64,000 nt of DNA, from positions 1 to 64,000 of the forward strand of contig JABUQX010060196.1 of the NCBI GenBank assembly GCA_015478945.1, given 5' to 3'. Under the pieces are notes generated by a model, which ran no database searches, had not been told where the DNA came from, and worked only from the letters and a program-made list of their open reading frames with translations. This DNA is from Trachelipus rathkii (lineage: Eukaryota > Arthropoda > Malacostraca > Isopoda > Trachelipodidae). Positions 31,605 through 44,210 of this stretch are shown piece by piece; within the stretch, counting starts at the first letter, position 1; every line of letters begins with the position of its first letter. The translations under genes and the position numbers were made by a program.

Positions 31605-34555
31605 GGGCACTTAAGGAAAGTTAACGCCGATAATCCTTAATCGTTAACAAAAAAAAATAGCGGCGTGTTAATCATTAAAGCGTTATCGGTAAAGATGTAA
31701 CGAAATATAAACGTAATCGTAACGTTAACTGTCTTGTAAAATATGTTGGTTGTTTTTTTATTCAGTTCACCACACTCACGGAGGGCCCTTCTCAAGGAGC
31801 GAGAGGCGGAAAAACAAACATCGAAGAGAACCCACCAATCCCAGTCTACGCAAAGTTCTCAGCTGCGCAGATCACGTGGGCTTAAAAGAGATGGACAGAC
31901 TTAATATTAGTTGAAGACAGAAAGAAGCAAGCGTGTTCCAACAAGGTACGAAGTACACTGCGAGCAGAAAGAGTCACCAACAACGAAAAGTCTGGGAGTT
32001 TGCATGACTCACGCAGATGTCGTGCCAAGAGGCAAGGCACCTCTTGTGATACGAGGGCGCGCAGTGGTAGGGTAGAATGCGAGAGGTTAACTCCCCCAAG
32101 CATCGGCCGCTTTAGTACGTATAGAAAAGAGATAGGAGCGCCACGTTACGTTGCAGAGACTAGAGGAGTCAAGAGAGTTGAAGTAGGTGTAATCTCTTAG
32201 CTTTAAGACATCAACCCTATTCCAATAGAAGAGGTGGAGCCGGAGCCCCCAAATGTGGAACAGTACTCCATGCAAAGGGCGAATAGGCCACTTATTTACT
32301 GGGTAGCGGTGCAGACAGAGAAAACGATTCCCGAAACTTGAACAGAAACTTCCAGCTTCTTTGAGCCATATAGCAACCATTGAAAGATGTGGTTTTGCCA
32401 AATAATTTGTATGGATGTTAAGAACCAAGAATGTTTATATGTTTATTTACATGAGAGACTTAGAGCCCGCGAAGGAATAGGAAGTTGGGGAGTGTTTGAG
32501 AGGGTGTAGAGAGTTGAGTTATTTAAAGAGTTGAATTTTACAAGGTTTTTCGGTGACCCACAGAACACCGATCCAGATCGGCAAGATACTAATAGAAAGC
32601 TGAAGACGCAGAGGCAACTCTATAAGAGCAAAAGAGTTAGAGCAGATTTTGAATGAGTGAAGAACTGGAGAGTTGAGGTCTTCGGCATAAGAGAGAAACA
32701 GAGTTGCGCAGTACAGCTGATGGAATCCGTTGATGGGAAAAGTAGGAATAAGAGTTGGAGATAGCGACTTGCGGAAACACCGACAGTTAACAGGAAAGAA
32801 TTAAGAGGACGTTCCATCAACCAAGTGCTTGATATGGGAGCGATTGAGAGAAAATGAGAGGTTAAGAAAGAGAAGGAGGAAATCAAGAAGAGAGAGCTTT
32901 AAAAGCTGGGACGCGATTGCCAACCCGGGTCCAAAGCTTGGATATATGTCAAGCGGCTACCACGCAAGACTCCATGGTTCCTAGGGCAGAAGACCATAAA
33001 TCAGTTAGATGGAAAAGTATGTCACCAGTAGTCGAAAGCATTACTGATGATCTGAAAGAAATGGATGAGAATCAGATGATCCAGGAAATGATGTCACCAG
33101 TAGCGTTTCAAAGATTTTACATAGAATACTAGTTGAGAGCTATAGGGCAGTAGTAGACACAGAGCGGCTAACCCTTTTTTTCGGGAGATTGGTGACATTT
33201 GTCGATTCCATAGCACTGAGGAAAAAGTATTAGTTTAGAATTAGCGCTTGACGGGATGGCATCACTTCAGGAAGCACCACTCCCTCAAAAAACACCTGAG
33301 GATGCCATCGGCCACTAGCCTTATCGACCGTTTATAGAAATCAGGATCCATGCACACAGGAGCATGTTTATGATTAGTAAGACAGGGGAACCTGAGAGGA
33401 GATTGTAGGAGGTGCAGGGAATCGTCCCAGGTAGATTAGATGAAAAAGGAGGCGGAAGAGACATTGCCTTATTCAGAAGGAGAGTTGCAACAGAACCGTC
33501 AAGAGCGAATAAGGGGAGAAAGGCAGATTTACAAAAGTTGTTAGAGATGTTTGTTAGACAGGAGGCCAGAATTTTTATCAGTAGGAGACCAAGCAGGGTG
33601 TCGCACGTTTATTTTAGTGAAAGTTTGCTTTGTTCGTCGAATAATATCTGCAAAAAGTCGACAAGAATTAAAATTAGTAAGAGTTATAGAATGAGAGTTT
33701 TTCCATGCGATACGCAATGTCTCTCTCCTGATGGAACGAGGACAGCTCCATCGAACCATGGATTTTTGGAGAGAATAGATTTAGTGGGGAAGCATGGAAT
33801 TGAACGTGGCTCATCCCGAGTCATGTGATTACGCCCGCCAACTTTCAGCGGTGACCGAAAGCATCCAGAGTCAAAAGCTAAGGAATCTTCAAGGAGTAGT
33901 AGCGAAAACAGCGCGCAATTTCCCAATTCATCCAGATAAAATGCAGAAATCCGTTGGATCTAGTAGTGAATGAACTGTTGATTCTATCTTATTATTCGGT
34001 TGCATGATATTGCAGCTAAGAATATAGATTTTACAATTACAGTTATGTAATACAAGAATATGTAGATTTTTATAATTGCAACGTCTTTATTATGGACCTA
34101 TTCTTATAGTTTTATCACTTAAGTCACAAAAGAAGCCAATTTAAGTAACGAACGAAGGGGAAGTTAATAAATCATAGTGAACGGGCAGTAGTCAATATCT
34201 TTTTTTTCTTCAGCGAACTAATAGAAATGAGAATACAGAAAGAACAATGTTAACAAGTACTAAACTAGAAATAACGTGTAAGAATAAAACAATTTGAGCA
34301 TAAGAGAGGAGCGTTTATCGAATTTGGAAAAAAATACATTTGAAATCATTAAGAAAATATTTTATAAGCTCGTAAATTAAGGTAAGGTTTACGGAGTAGG
34401 GGAATTTTACTCGTTAACGTTAATTCACAAAATGTAACTCGTTAATAGTCCAGTTACTTACTTCTATAAAATTACAGAGACAGTTTAAAACAGTTAACGA
34501 TAACAACAGTGAGTGAAAAGCGTGATTAATTACAGGTAACGCTTACCTTTTATAT
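31605..34555 (+). mobile_element. GTTAACG-rich non-autonomous element, copy B, split by a LINE
   Basis: The left part 31,605-31,750 starts GGTGGGCACTTAA and has TTAACG/CGTTAA words. The right part 33,950-34,555 matches 29,850-30,370 of copy A at several words: GAAGTTAA, AACGTGTAAGAATAAAAC, GATATTTTATAAACTCGTAAATTAA and the GTTAACG end. Without the LINE it would be about 0.75 kb. Confidence 0.72.
31750..33950 (-). mobile_element. Jockey-like LINE, 5'-truncated, decayed
   Basis: The 3' end is at about 31,755: on the minus strand, GGGCCCT then GAACTGAATAAAAAA, homologous to the LINE tails at 8.7 and 22.3 kb. Minus-strand translation gives PWFDGA at about 33,755-33,772 and AWKNSHSITLTNF at about 33,665-33,710 (the linker between endonuclease and RT). 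SYAEDLNSPVLH lies at about 32,660-32,695, where the YADD catalytic box sits; here Glu replaces the first Asp. LFALCMEYCSTFGGSG lies at about 32,240-32,290 (typical 'RPCMEYGSHVWGGS'). A C-terminal PDFSLLVTLSARS and a HLRESC-type segment complete it. The RT fingers between 33.0 and 33.3 kb are hard to follow. Many frameshifts; non-functional. Confidence 0.7.
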
Positions 34556-34730
34556 AATATATATATATATAATAATATTATAATTATACTATATATATAT
34601 ATTATTCTATTTATATATATATAATATATATTATATTATATATCTATAGATATATAATTATATATATATTATATATATTATATATATATATACGTATATA
34701 TATATATTAATACGATATAAGAAGATCTAT
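34555..34730. repeat. (TA)n tract
   Basis: TA-rich sequence flanking the right end of copy B. Confidence 0.92.
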
Positions 34731-34739
34731 TAACGATAA

Positions 34740-35870
34740 TCGTCACCTGCAACTTTACCAGGCCCAAACAAGGTGGAAAAGCTTCTATGACGACCTGGTG
34801 GTCTTAAAAATACTGCTTGAGAAAGAAAGAGGAACTGACAATGATGGTTCAAACAGAGAAAGTAATCCCAGCTGTTTGTTCAGACAGACATTGACATTAT
34901 GTCAGAATATACTAGGGTAAATAAAAATTAGCGAGACGTTATTTCAACTCTTTATTTCTTTCTTACTTATTTAAAGCTAACCTGGCAGCAAGATATCAAC
35001 ATGCTACACATATATAAACATAAAGTCTAAAATCAAATATCATATCGTCATCTTACACTTACCTAAAGTACATGCACACAGTAGCACACCAATAAACAAC
35101 ACACAACAAACAAACCACTGCATGGAAGCAAATTTCAGAGCAAAGACCAGAAACACAGGATGCACCTTTCCTGACCACACGCAGAACATAACCTGATCCA
35201 CACACACCTCCAACTCAATACCTCGAACCCAAAAACAGACACACCGCAGACCAAACTGAGACATTGACATTACCAGAAGCAACCGACCACAACACACACG
35301 ACTAAATATACACAGTACCTTAACAACCAATCAAAGACACCACTCACCCCTCTAACAAACACCCCAAGTTTCGCCTGGTGGCATGATGGCTTTTGAAGAG
35401 GAAACAATGGTCAAATCAAAAAGTCAGAGATTAAGGCCCTGATGGGAGCGTTATTGCGGCGTACCGAACTCGAGAAAGCCAACAGTACCAGAGCAGCGAG
35501 GGAGAGGACATGTAAGAGAAGGAACTACTACTCAAGCATCTGTGATGCTTGATGATTATAACTGAACATACTCCAAGTCAACGTCATCAAGGAATCAATA
35601 AGAGAAGCTGCTCTCATTAAATAAGTGGGATGCAGGCGAAATGACAGACAGCCTATCAGACACTAGCTTTAACAGATGAAAGGTTGCTCATTTGATCTCC
35701 TTTTATAAGTACAAAAGACTATCAATGCGTCTAGCGGTGCCGTGGAACGATTATTGCCTTGGCAAGAGTATCTACAAGCTAGAGGATTCTCTGTCAGATG
35801 AAAACTTTTAATATGCTCTTGTTTATGAAGGGAACATACAAATGCAGAAGGCCAGAACTAGTATTTATAT
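34740..35870 (+). pseudogene. hAT transposase, C-terminal half, decayed
   Basis: Two recognisable blocks on the plus strand. At about 34,760-34,830 an AQTRWKSFYDDLVVLKILLE segment corresponds to the TRWNS-Y-L block of hAT transposases. At about 35,728-35,835 the hAT dimerisation (C-terminal) domain reads SSGAVERL, then after a frameshift GKSIYKLEDSLSDENF, then MLLFMKG. The usual form is SSA-VERLFS ... RL-DENFE-LLFLK. Between them, 34,920-35,370 holds unrelated CA/AC-rich sequence that looks like an insertion or intron. The N-terminal BED finger and the first catalytic Asp regions are missing or displaced by copy B. It cannot encode an active enzyme. Confidence 0.72.
34920..35375. other. AC-rich segment inside the hAT transposase region
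   Basis: A stretch rich in CACA/AACC words (especially 35,070-35,370) separates the two transposase blocks. It has no hAT-like reading frame. The minus-strand frame at 35,040-35,330 is Val/Cys/Phe-rich with no domain and is probably compositional. Confidence 0.4.
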
Positions 35871-36555
35871 TTTTATATTGATAAATTATAATTAACTATT
35901 CTTTGATATTTCATTTCAAATCCTTTTTAACCTTTATCATTGGCTTTTTAATACATTATAGAATCTATAACCAGAGCACAACTTGAAATAAATTTTATTT
36001 ATAAAAAAGTTCACACTTGAGCAAGAGGGAAAAATTTAAATTTATTTAAAGCGTTTTCGTTTTTGCATTTCTTCATTCTTACGAAAAAAAAGAACGTTCT
36101 CAAAAAAATCGTTCGTTTTTTCAAATTTTAAGAAGTTTTGAGAATATTCTCACCAAATTTAAGAATTTTGACAAATTCCTTAAGATTGCTATTTCGCTGT
36201 CTTAAGAAAGTCAAAAGCAGCTGGAAAAATGTTTTTAAACAAAGGAAACTGAACAATGACTCTGTCATGAAATCTTTTCTTTTATTTTTTTAATATTTTT
36301 TACAATGGAATCCCAATTTAATACTTAAGATAGTGAGATTGTGTCAAATATTTGCGGGATATTCACAATTTTAATTATCCGTAAATATTCATTAAAAATG
36401 CGAAATAGTTTTAACTACTCATAGGCCCGTTTTTCATTTGCCTGAGATGCTTCTTGAAGCTTATTTTCAGCTTTGCAATTTTTTGTTGATGAAAAAGATC
36501 TAGTTACCAATGATGCACTCATTTCAAGTGTTTTTTGTTTTTGTCTATGTTTTTA
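35870..36555. other. hAT 3' region, no gene recognised
   Basis: AT-rich sequence downstream of the transposase block, with repeated GTTCTCA/TTTGAGAA-like words at 36,085-36,160 forming an imperfect inverted repeat. Confidence 0.4.
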
Positions 36556-36665
36556 ACATATGTATTTATATATTATATATATATATATATTAATAATATA
36601 ATATATATATATATATATATATTAATTATATTATATATTTATATAATATTATATATATATTATAT
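36555..36665. repeat. (TA)n tract
   Basis: TA-rich low-complexity sequence immediately before the GA array. Confidence 0.9.
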
Positions 36666-36666
36666 A

Positions 36667-36669
36667 AAG

Positions 36670-36712
<43 letters not shown>

Positions 36713-36822
36713 CGAGAGAGAAGAGAGAGAGAGAGAGAGGAGAGAGGAGAGAGGAGGAGAGAGAGAGAGAGGAGGAGAGAGAGAGAGAGAAAAAGAGAGA
36801 GAGAGAGAGGAGAGGAGAAGAG
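36667..36822. repeat. (GA)n microsatellite
   Basis: About 155 bp of GA/GGA repeats. Arg/Glu frames across it are artefacts of composition. Confidence 0.95.
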
Positions 36823-37205
36823 GGATCCTCCGCGAAATCATACCAACGCCACTGCATTATATGTTTGTCATGTTTTGATAACCAAAGTATGGGAAATAGA
36901 AATATTAGCGGTCGTTTCGGCCGAACCGTTCTTTAAAATGCGTAAGGAATTTGTCTTATCGAGCGTAAGACAAAATGCTAAAACGAATCTATTTAATAAG
37001 ATATCAAAAGTTTTACTAGTTATATAAAGCAAGTAGCAACATTCCCATTATTTTCTGGGTAAATTCTTAAAGAAACTGAAATACTTATTATTACTATTAA
37101 ATCGATTTCAGACAAGAAAGTATTAAATTTATTTTTAACATTTTCTACTAAGTTGTGTTTTTTTTTACACTTTTTTTTTATAACAAAATGGAATACATAA
37201 AAACA
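36822..37205. other. No gene recognised
   Basis: AT-rich DNA between the GA array and the hAT right end. Confidence 0.4.
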
Positions 37206-37369
37206 AATTATTATCAGATTTATCGGTTATCGCCTTATCGCGATATATTTGTATCACGAGTTATCGGATATTCGGTTATCGATGATAAAGGTTTCCGTTT
37301 ATCATTTCGGTTATCGCCACGATAACATTTCGTTTCGTACACTATGAATATATAATTACTAATTTAATC

Positions 37370-37509
37370 TATATTAATATATATATATATAATATTATAT
37401 ATAATATATATATATATTTATAATAATATATATAATATATATATATTATATATTTATATATATATATATATTATTATATTATATTATTAATATATATATA
37501 ATATTATTG

Positions 37510-37510
<1 letters not shown>
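37370..37510. repeat. (TA)n tract
   Basis: TA-rich low-complexity DNA flanking the hAT right end. Confidence 0.9.
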
Positions 37511-38313
<803 letters not shown>

Positions 38314-38314
<1 letters not shown>

Positions 38315-38594
38315 TTAAAAAGATTTTTACCACAACCCGAGAAAAATTCTCCTTGCTTTTTAAAAGATTAGCAGAGTTGCAACCAGGATTGACATAAAAA
38401 AATTATTTAAATCAACTCATTACTTAGGTGAATTCTTTTTTATAAAGGAACTATGATTTCTCCTTATTATTTTATTGTTCACATGTTTTATACGTACATG
38501 TGTGCACATATTTACTTACATGAGTGACTACCGCTATATAAGCGATTACATACGTCCACGGATGTATTTTTGTTGCTGTTTGACCACACACATA

Positions 38595-38597
<3 letters not shown>
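38314..38597. other. No gene recognised
   Basis: Ordinary AT-rich sequence between two microsatellites. Confidence 0.45.
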
Positions 38598-38631
<34 letters not shown>

Positions 38632-38642
38632 GAGTAGCATAA

Positions 38643-38734
<92 letters not shown>
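38597..38734. repeat. (TA)n microsatellite, two blocks
   Basis: Near-perfect TA at 38,598-38,629 and 38,648-38,733, separated by about 18 bp. These are much purer than the TA tracts at 45-47 kb. Confidence 0.97.
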
Positions 38735-38736
<2 letters not shown>

Positions 38737-38769
38737 ATAACGCGTTTTTCCCTTCTTTGAACCACTAAC

Positions 38770-39650
38770 TGATAACGTTTACTTTTATTTTCAAGTTAGC
38801 TCCTGTATGTATATAGGCTCGATTATTTCGTATTTTTTTTATCTTTCGAGGCAAGAGTCCGTCTGAGAGGTTACCAGGACTGTGGTACTGATAGAAAAGA
38901 CAAAGGTTTTAAGTAAGACACAATCATTATGATAGCTTTTTTGTTCATATAATAAATAATAAAGAATAAATATAAGTTTGATTTCGCTCTAACACTAATC
39001 CTATTATTAACCCTATTTCTAAGATATACGCATGAAATATTTCCCTGTACCCAATAATATATAATTTTCCCTTTTATAGTAATAATAATATTTACAAGTC
39101 ACTATTTTCGGGTTATAATTCAATTTATTAAATAATGACGCGTTGTCGGAATGATACTTCCTTTTTGTTTAAATGTCCTTTTTTTCGGCTTGAATTTTCA
39201 ACCAAAATTAATTTTTTTTTCGTCCTAAAATGATTCGATGATTCCAGTTATTAAAAATCGTGAACTTTGCCGTAACACTTTTCCTGGGAAAAGTTCGTCC
39301 TTGTTAATTGATAATAAGTTCAATGACTCGTTTGGTAGATTCCGTGATCCTGAACTACCGTTCTGGCACCAGTGGAGATTTTAGGAAAGGCCGTGGTCGG
39401 CGTAGGTAACGTCCGTCACCCAAAATACGACCTGTGACCTATTTCACCCTTCGTCCTCGTTAGCTGGTGTCCCAGATTCAGACTCAGGCCAAGTCCAAAT
39501 TAGCTCAAATCGGATCCTGAATTACGTTCCAAATCACGTTTCAAAACCGGTCCCAAAACCCAGTCAAATTTCCTCCCAGATCGCGTCCCTGAAATGCCAA
39601 AATAACCGTACGTTACTACTGATTTGTTTTTATAAAAATGGGATATAAAT
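38770..39650 (+). repeat. Dispersed repeat, copy 1
   Basis: Segments recur in the same orientation at 57,690-58,400 (GGCTCG, CGTCTGAGAGGTTACC, GACGCGTTG, ATACTTCCTTTT) and 59,200-59,340 (CCCTGAAATGCCAAAATAACCGTAC). No coding content was recognised. The stretch 39,410-39,580 repeats CCCA-ATC-type phrases without an evident period. Confidence 0.65.
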
Positions 39651-39653
39651 AGA

Positions 39654-39840
<187 letters not shown>

Positions 39841-39939
39841 CATGATAATCATAACACAACCTAACCTCACCGTACCTTTATTTAACCCGTGTTTCCTCCG
39901 CATGTCAAATTCCTGTGCGCTGCATTTCCTGCTTCTATT

Positions 39940-40599
<660 letters not shown>

Positions 40600-40600
<1 letters not shown>

Positions 40601-41435
40601 GAAAAAAACAATGTAGTTAATGAGAAGGATTTACTTGTAATTGTTTATTTGAAAATGAAAAATAATCCTTCTACATAATAATTATTTTGCGTCAACGGAA
40701 AGATTAACAGATTCCAGAACTTATCCAAATACTTAGTACCTAAATGGTTGCAATAATATAAAAAAAAGTACGTGAAAACAATGGTTATAATTCCAATACC
40801 CAATTATAATCGCAAATACCCGAGTTCCAATTGGCATATGAATTTAATAACCCGAGGCTAAGCCCTTATCTTTCAATGTAATGGTGATGCCTCACCTAGA
40901 ATGATTTAATTTTTGGAAAGCATTCTCTTTTATAAATTTTGTATTGTAGGATGGGCTTATTTGTGACGTGGAAAATTGTTATAATTATTATAGGCTGAAA
41001 TGTTTTATGATTTCTGACGTGTTGGATTTAAAATTTCTAATTGAATGAAGAGAGCTTTAAGAACTTTTAATTGGCTAAAAAATGTCCAATGTAGGCGAGG
41101 TTCTTTAATATTTAAATTAAATCTAGACTTTTTTCTGAACAAGCTTTCCAAATTATTTATGTTTATTTTTAAGATTTAAGTTGACCTTTTCTAATGACCT
41201 TATTTTATTAAGGATATTTGTGATCTTTTGTTCTTAATTTGACTTTAAACTTTTAAGATAAATGAAATTTTCCTTAATTTATAGAGGATGAAGGATATTT
41301 AGATATTTTTTCGAATTTATTGTTTATTTTACGGATTCTCCTAATTGGTTTTATTGTGTATGTATTTGGGACAGTTTGCTAAAGATATTTAAAGGTATTT
41401 AAATTATGTTCCATTGTTTATGTTTACTGTCATCT
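40600..41435 (+). repeat. Direct repeat, ~0.85 kb, copy 1
   Basis: Co-linear with 44,210-45,080. Shared landmarks in order: TTAATGAGAAGG, CTACATAATAA, TAATAACCCGAGGC-AAGCCC, ATCTTTCAATGTAATGG, GATGCCTCA-CTAGAATG, TTTGTATTGTAGGA, GTGTTGGATTTAAA, GAAGAGAGCTTTAAGAAC and ATTTATGTTTA. The copies differ by indels and substitutions. I see no TG...CA ends, primer-binding site or pol gene, so calling them LTRs is not supported. Confidence 0.8.
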
Positions 41436-41985
41436 TGTAAAAGATGATTTTATATATAAAAGTAGTTTTAAACAAGTCTCCCTCTTAGATTTTTAGTTAT
41501 GTAAAAATTATGAAAGTACCAAGGGATTATGTAAGGTAATTGTTTGTATTATTATTATTTTGTATGCTCTGTTTTATTTCTGCTTAGGATGTTGTTTTGG
41601 TATGGCACCGGATGTATTTGGTGTTTTAGGTTTGTTTCACGAGAATATCTCGATTGAGGCGAATGTAGGATTGGAATGGGAGAGATATTAGAGTGATTAT
41701 TCAAAATTCTGGGGAGTTGTGAATTTTCTTGTCTCTGAGTACTTCTCAAAGCAGAAGAACTCAAGGTGGTCTCTCTCGTAATGTCAAAAATTACCGAAAA
41801 AAGTGATTTTAAGAAATGATTTATTTCTTGCTGCAAGTGTATGGGCCTGTGTGTGACAAAACTAACGTGTTTTGTCTAAGGTTTTGTTTGGAGAAGAGCA
41901 GTATTCCTTATCTGTCGGCAATGCAATAATTATTTGTAGAAACTTAAAACTAATGTATAACAAAATAAATCTTTTTGGCAGGAAT
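41435..41985. other. Inter-repeat DNA, unassigned minus-strand frame
   Basis: The minus strand has a 93-codon frame (41,555-41,836; Ser/Asn/Ile-rich, motif-free). The sequence is well preserved in the palindrome partner (63,240-63,560), but the frame is not kept there. I do not call a gene. Confidence 0.35.
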
Positions 41986-42097
41986 GTTCTCGACTATGAA
42001 GATAGGAGAAGCGTAGGAGCAAAATGTTCTCGACTATTAAGATAGGAGAAGCGTAATAGCATAATGTTCTCGACTATTAAGATAGGAGAAGCGTACG
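41985..42097 (+). repeat. Three tandem copies of a 36-43-bp unit
   Basis: AATGTTCTCGACTAT then AAGATAGGAGAAGCGTA is repeated three times starting at about 41,988, 42,023 and 42,063. Each unit ends in a short variable spacer. The copies are almost identical, so the expansion is recent relative to the surroundings. Confidence 0.92.
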
Positions 42098-42119
42098 TGA
42101 TGAGGGTGTGGGAAGACTT

Positions 42120-42380
42120 ACAGTGTCTGTGCCCAATTTTATGCACTCTATGAATATTTTGCTGTTTCGGCATGCGTGGCGTCAAGTCTGGCAGTGTCTG
42201 AGAATAAATTTATTTACAATATTTCGCCGTTGTGGCATAGCGTGTGGTATAAGACTAGACCTGAATCTGAGTTCAAATTTAATTAGTATTTTGCCGTTGC
42301 AGCAGAGTGTGTGGGTCTAGATCGCATGTCTGAGACCAAATTTATTTACAATAATTATGCCGTTACGGCGGTAGCTTAAA
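42120..42380 (+). repeat. Four tandem copies of a ~70-bp unit
   Basis: Units start at about 42,122, 42,196, 42,265 and 42,331. Each has GTCTGAG-like, CAAATTTA-TTA, ATTTGCCGTT and a GGCA/GCAG-AGTGTG-like segment. They are diverged 20-30 percent. The reverse copies at 62,330-62,510 retain the GCCACAACGG and CCACACACTCTGC words. Confidence 0.8.
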
Positions 42381-43295
42381 ATATTTCCAAGGGGTTGTGC
42401 CGATATGGGGCAACAAGGTGGGCATACGCATATTCGGGGTATGTGGTAGCAATGTTAATATTTACATTCGTATAATATGTGGCAACGAAGGCGCATATGT
42501 GAAAATTCAAACACGTAAAAGTTAGTATTAATTTTGAAAATTAAACAAAGTTTTATGTGTTGAAGTTCACACTGAAGTTAACTTAAAAATATAGTAAAGA
42601 CACAAGTTTCATGTGTCGAGGAAATTATGTACAGTATACTTTAATATAAAGCAAGTAAAATCATTTGTGTTTTTGTGAGCAATCAAAATAATTTATATTT
42701 CCATTTAAGATAATGCTTTAAATTTAAGAGAAAGCAGATAAAATAATGTTTTATGTGAAGCGCGAAAACATTACCGAATGGCGCTTTATTTTTAACGCAT
42801 GGGGCACGTGGAATACCGTAGTACGTAACAGGTGATGTATGTTGTGTAAGAGGTGGAACATTAGAAATAAAAAGTGCTGTAAGAGAAACAAGGTAAAGCG
42901 CTGGTGGTTCAATTTGGTAGGCATGTGTTGGTGAGGTAGAAATTGTGTTGGAAGTAGTGGCAATAGTAGTGATAATGGCGGTAGTAAAAGTAGTGGTAGT
43001 AGTGGTATTCATGGTGTTATAATTGTTAGAATAATTTCAATATAAAATACCATGTAAAAAATAAAAATTAAATTTCAAAGCAAACTAGTTACCAACAAAA
43101 TTATATGATTTCAAAGTGCAAAAAGTTTTGAAAAAGATTAAAAGAATAAAAAAATAATGTAAAAAATTTCCACCGAAAAAAATAAACAGATTTTTGTTTA
43201 ATACATAATCACTACAAAATGTCTCTCAAAAAAAATTTTTTTTTTAACTCCAATATGCAAAAACTATAAATGGTAAAATGTAAAAATAAAAATAA

Positions 43296-43300
<5 letters not shown>
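42380..43300. other. No confident gene; Thr-rich minus-strand frame
   Basis: On the minus strand 42,683-43,012 is open for 109 codons. It starts with a low-complexity Thr run and then reads SPTHAYQIEPPAL, VPPLTQHTSPVTYYGIPR. Non-repetitive Pro/Tyr-rich text of this kind could be a disordered exon or a retroelement leader. No splice or domain evidence was found. The partner at 61,390-61,530 keeps the DNA but not the frame. Confidence 0.3.
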
Positions 43301-43381
<81 letters not shown>

Positions 43382-43382
43382 T
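43300..43382. repeat. (CT)n microsatellite
   Basis: About 39 perfect CT dinucleotides. The reverse partner at about 60,600-60,740 is present only as scattered GAGA words. Confidence 0.97.
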
Positions 43383-44210
43383 TTTTTTTCTTTAAAAAAA
43401 ATTCGAAAATATGCAAAAAAATGTAAAAAAAATTCTTAAAATTGGGAAAATAAATTTCAAAACATGCAAAAACTATTCAAAATTATAAATATTTTCAATG
43501 GGTTCACAACTTAAAAAATTCTCGAAATAAGTATCAATCAAAAAAATTTTTTTTTTTTTTTGTAATAAATTGAGATCACTTTTCAAAAAATTTTTCCTAA
43601 AATTTCAATGATAGAAAATTAAATAAAGTCTAAGCACTAATTTTTTTTTCTAAGTATTAAAAATAAGGTTCCCGCTTCAAAAAAAAATTCAAAAATTTTC
43701 GCTCATAAAGTAAAAAAAAAAGTCGTTTTTAATTTACCGCACATTTTTAAGTTTTATTAAATACATTACCCTTATCTTAGACCTTTTTCTGCTCCACTCG
43801 TTTTTTTTTTGGAATTCAAGTCGGAAGTTTTTCTTTTCCCACTAAATCTTCGTTGAAAAAGCTTGGGTTTTATACGAGATATGCCAATTGAGTTATATGG
43901 GATTGTTGTGAAAGAAAAGGGCAAGGGCTATAAATTTTAAATTTCAATTCTTCGCGATGAGAGGTAAAATTTTTAATATATCATATGCTGCGCTTCCGTT
44001 AATTGAAATAGACAAAATTTGTTGCACATTGGAGTTAAAGTATGCACCGTGGCAAAGTCTGTCAATAAAAAGGTAGTGGTGGTAAGTGGAAAGAGTCCAG
44101 ATGGCAAAAGATGCCAACAAAAAACGGGCGAGCATTTTCTTGCGATCAGATGCTATGGTAAGAGGTCGACACAAGTTATAACGGCTTTGTTGTTAGTAGC
44201 TTAAATTAAA
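43382..44210. other. AT-rich sequence, no gene recognised
   Basis: Runs of A and T with AAAATTC-type words; partner of 59,700-60,600. The minus-strand frame at 43,944-44,174 has no recognisable domain. Confidence 0.45.

Larger units (their letters stand above)
31165..37345 (+). mobile_element. hAT transposon, ~6.2 kb with nested insertions
   Basis: The left end at 31,165-31,380 begins GGTGGGCGTTATCGC and is packed with TTATCG/CGATAA words. The right end at 37,205-37,345 has the mirror-image words (GGTTATCGCC, ATCGCGATA, CGATAAC). Between them lies a plus-strand hAT transposase remnant (34,740-35,870), the GTTAACG element copy B with its LINE, and simple repeats. A GGTGGGCG-type start with TATCGCGATA-rich subterminal repeats is a known hAT flavour. 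Flanks are (TA)n, so the 8-bp target duplication cannot be identified. Confidence 0.7.

Noticed and set aside
35040..35330. 96-codon minus-strand frame, Val/Cys-rich, as a membrane protein
   Set aside because: It lies in AC-rich DNA inserted in a transposase relic, with skewed composition and no conserved motif.
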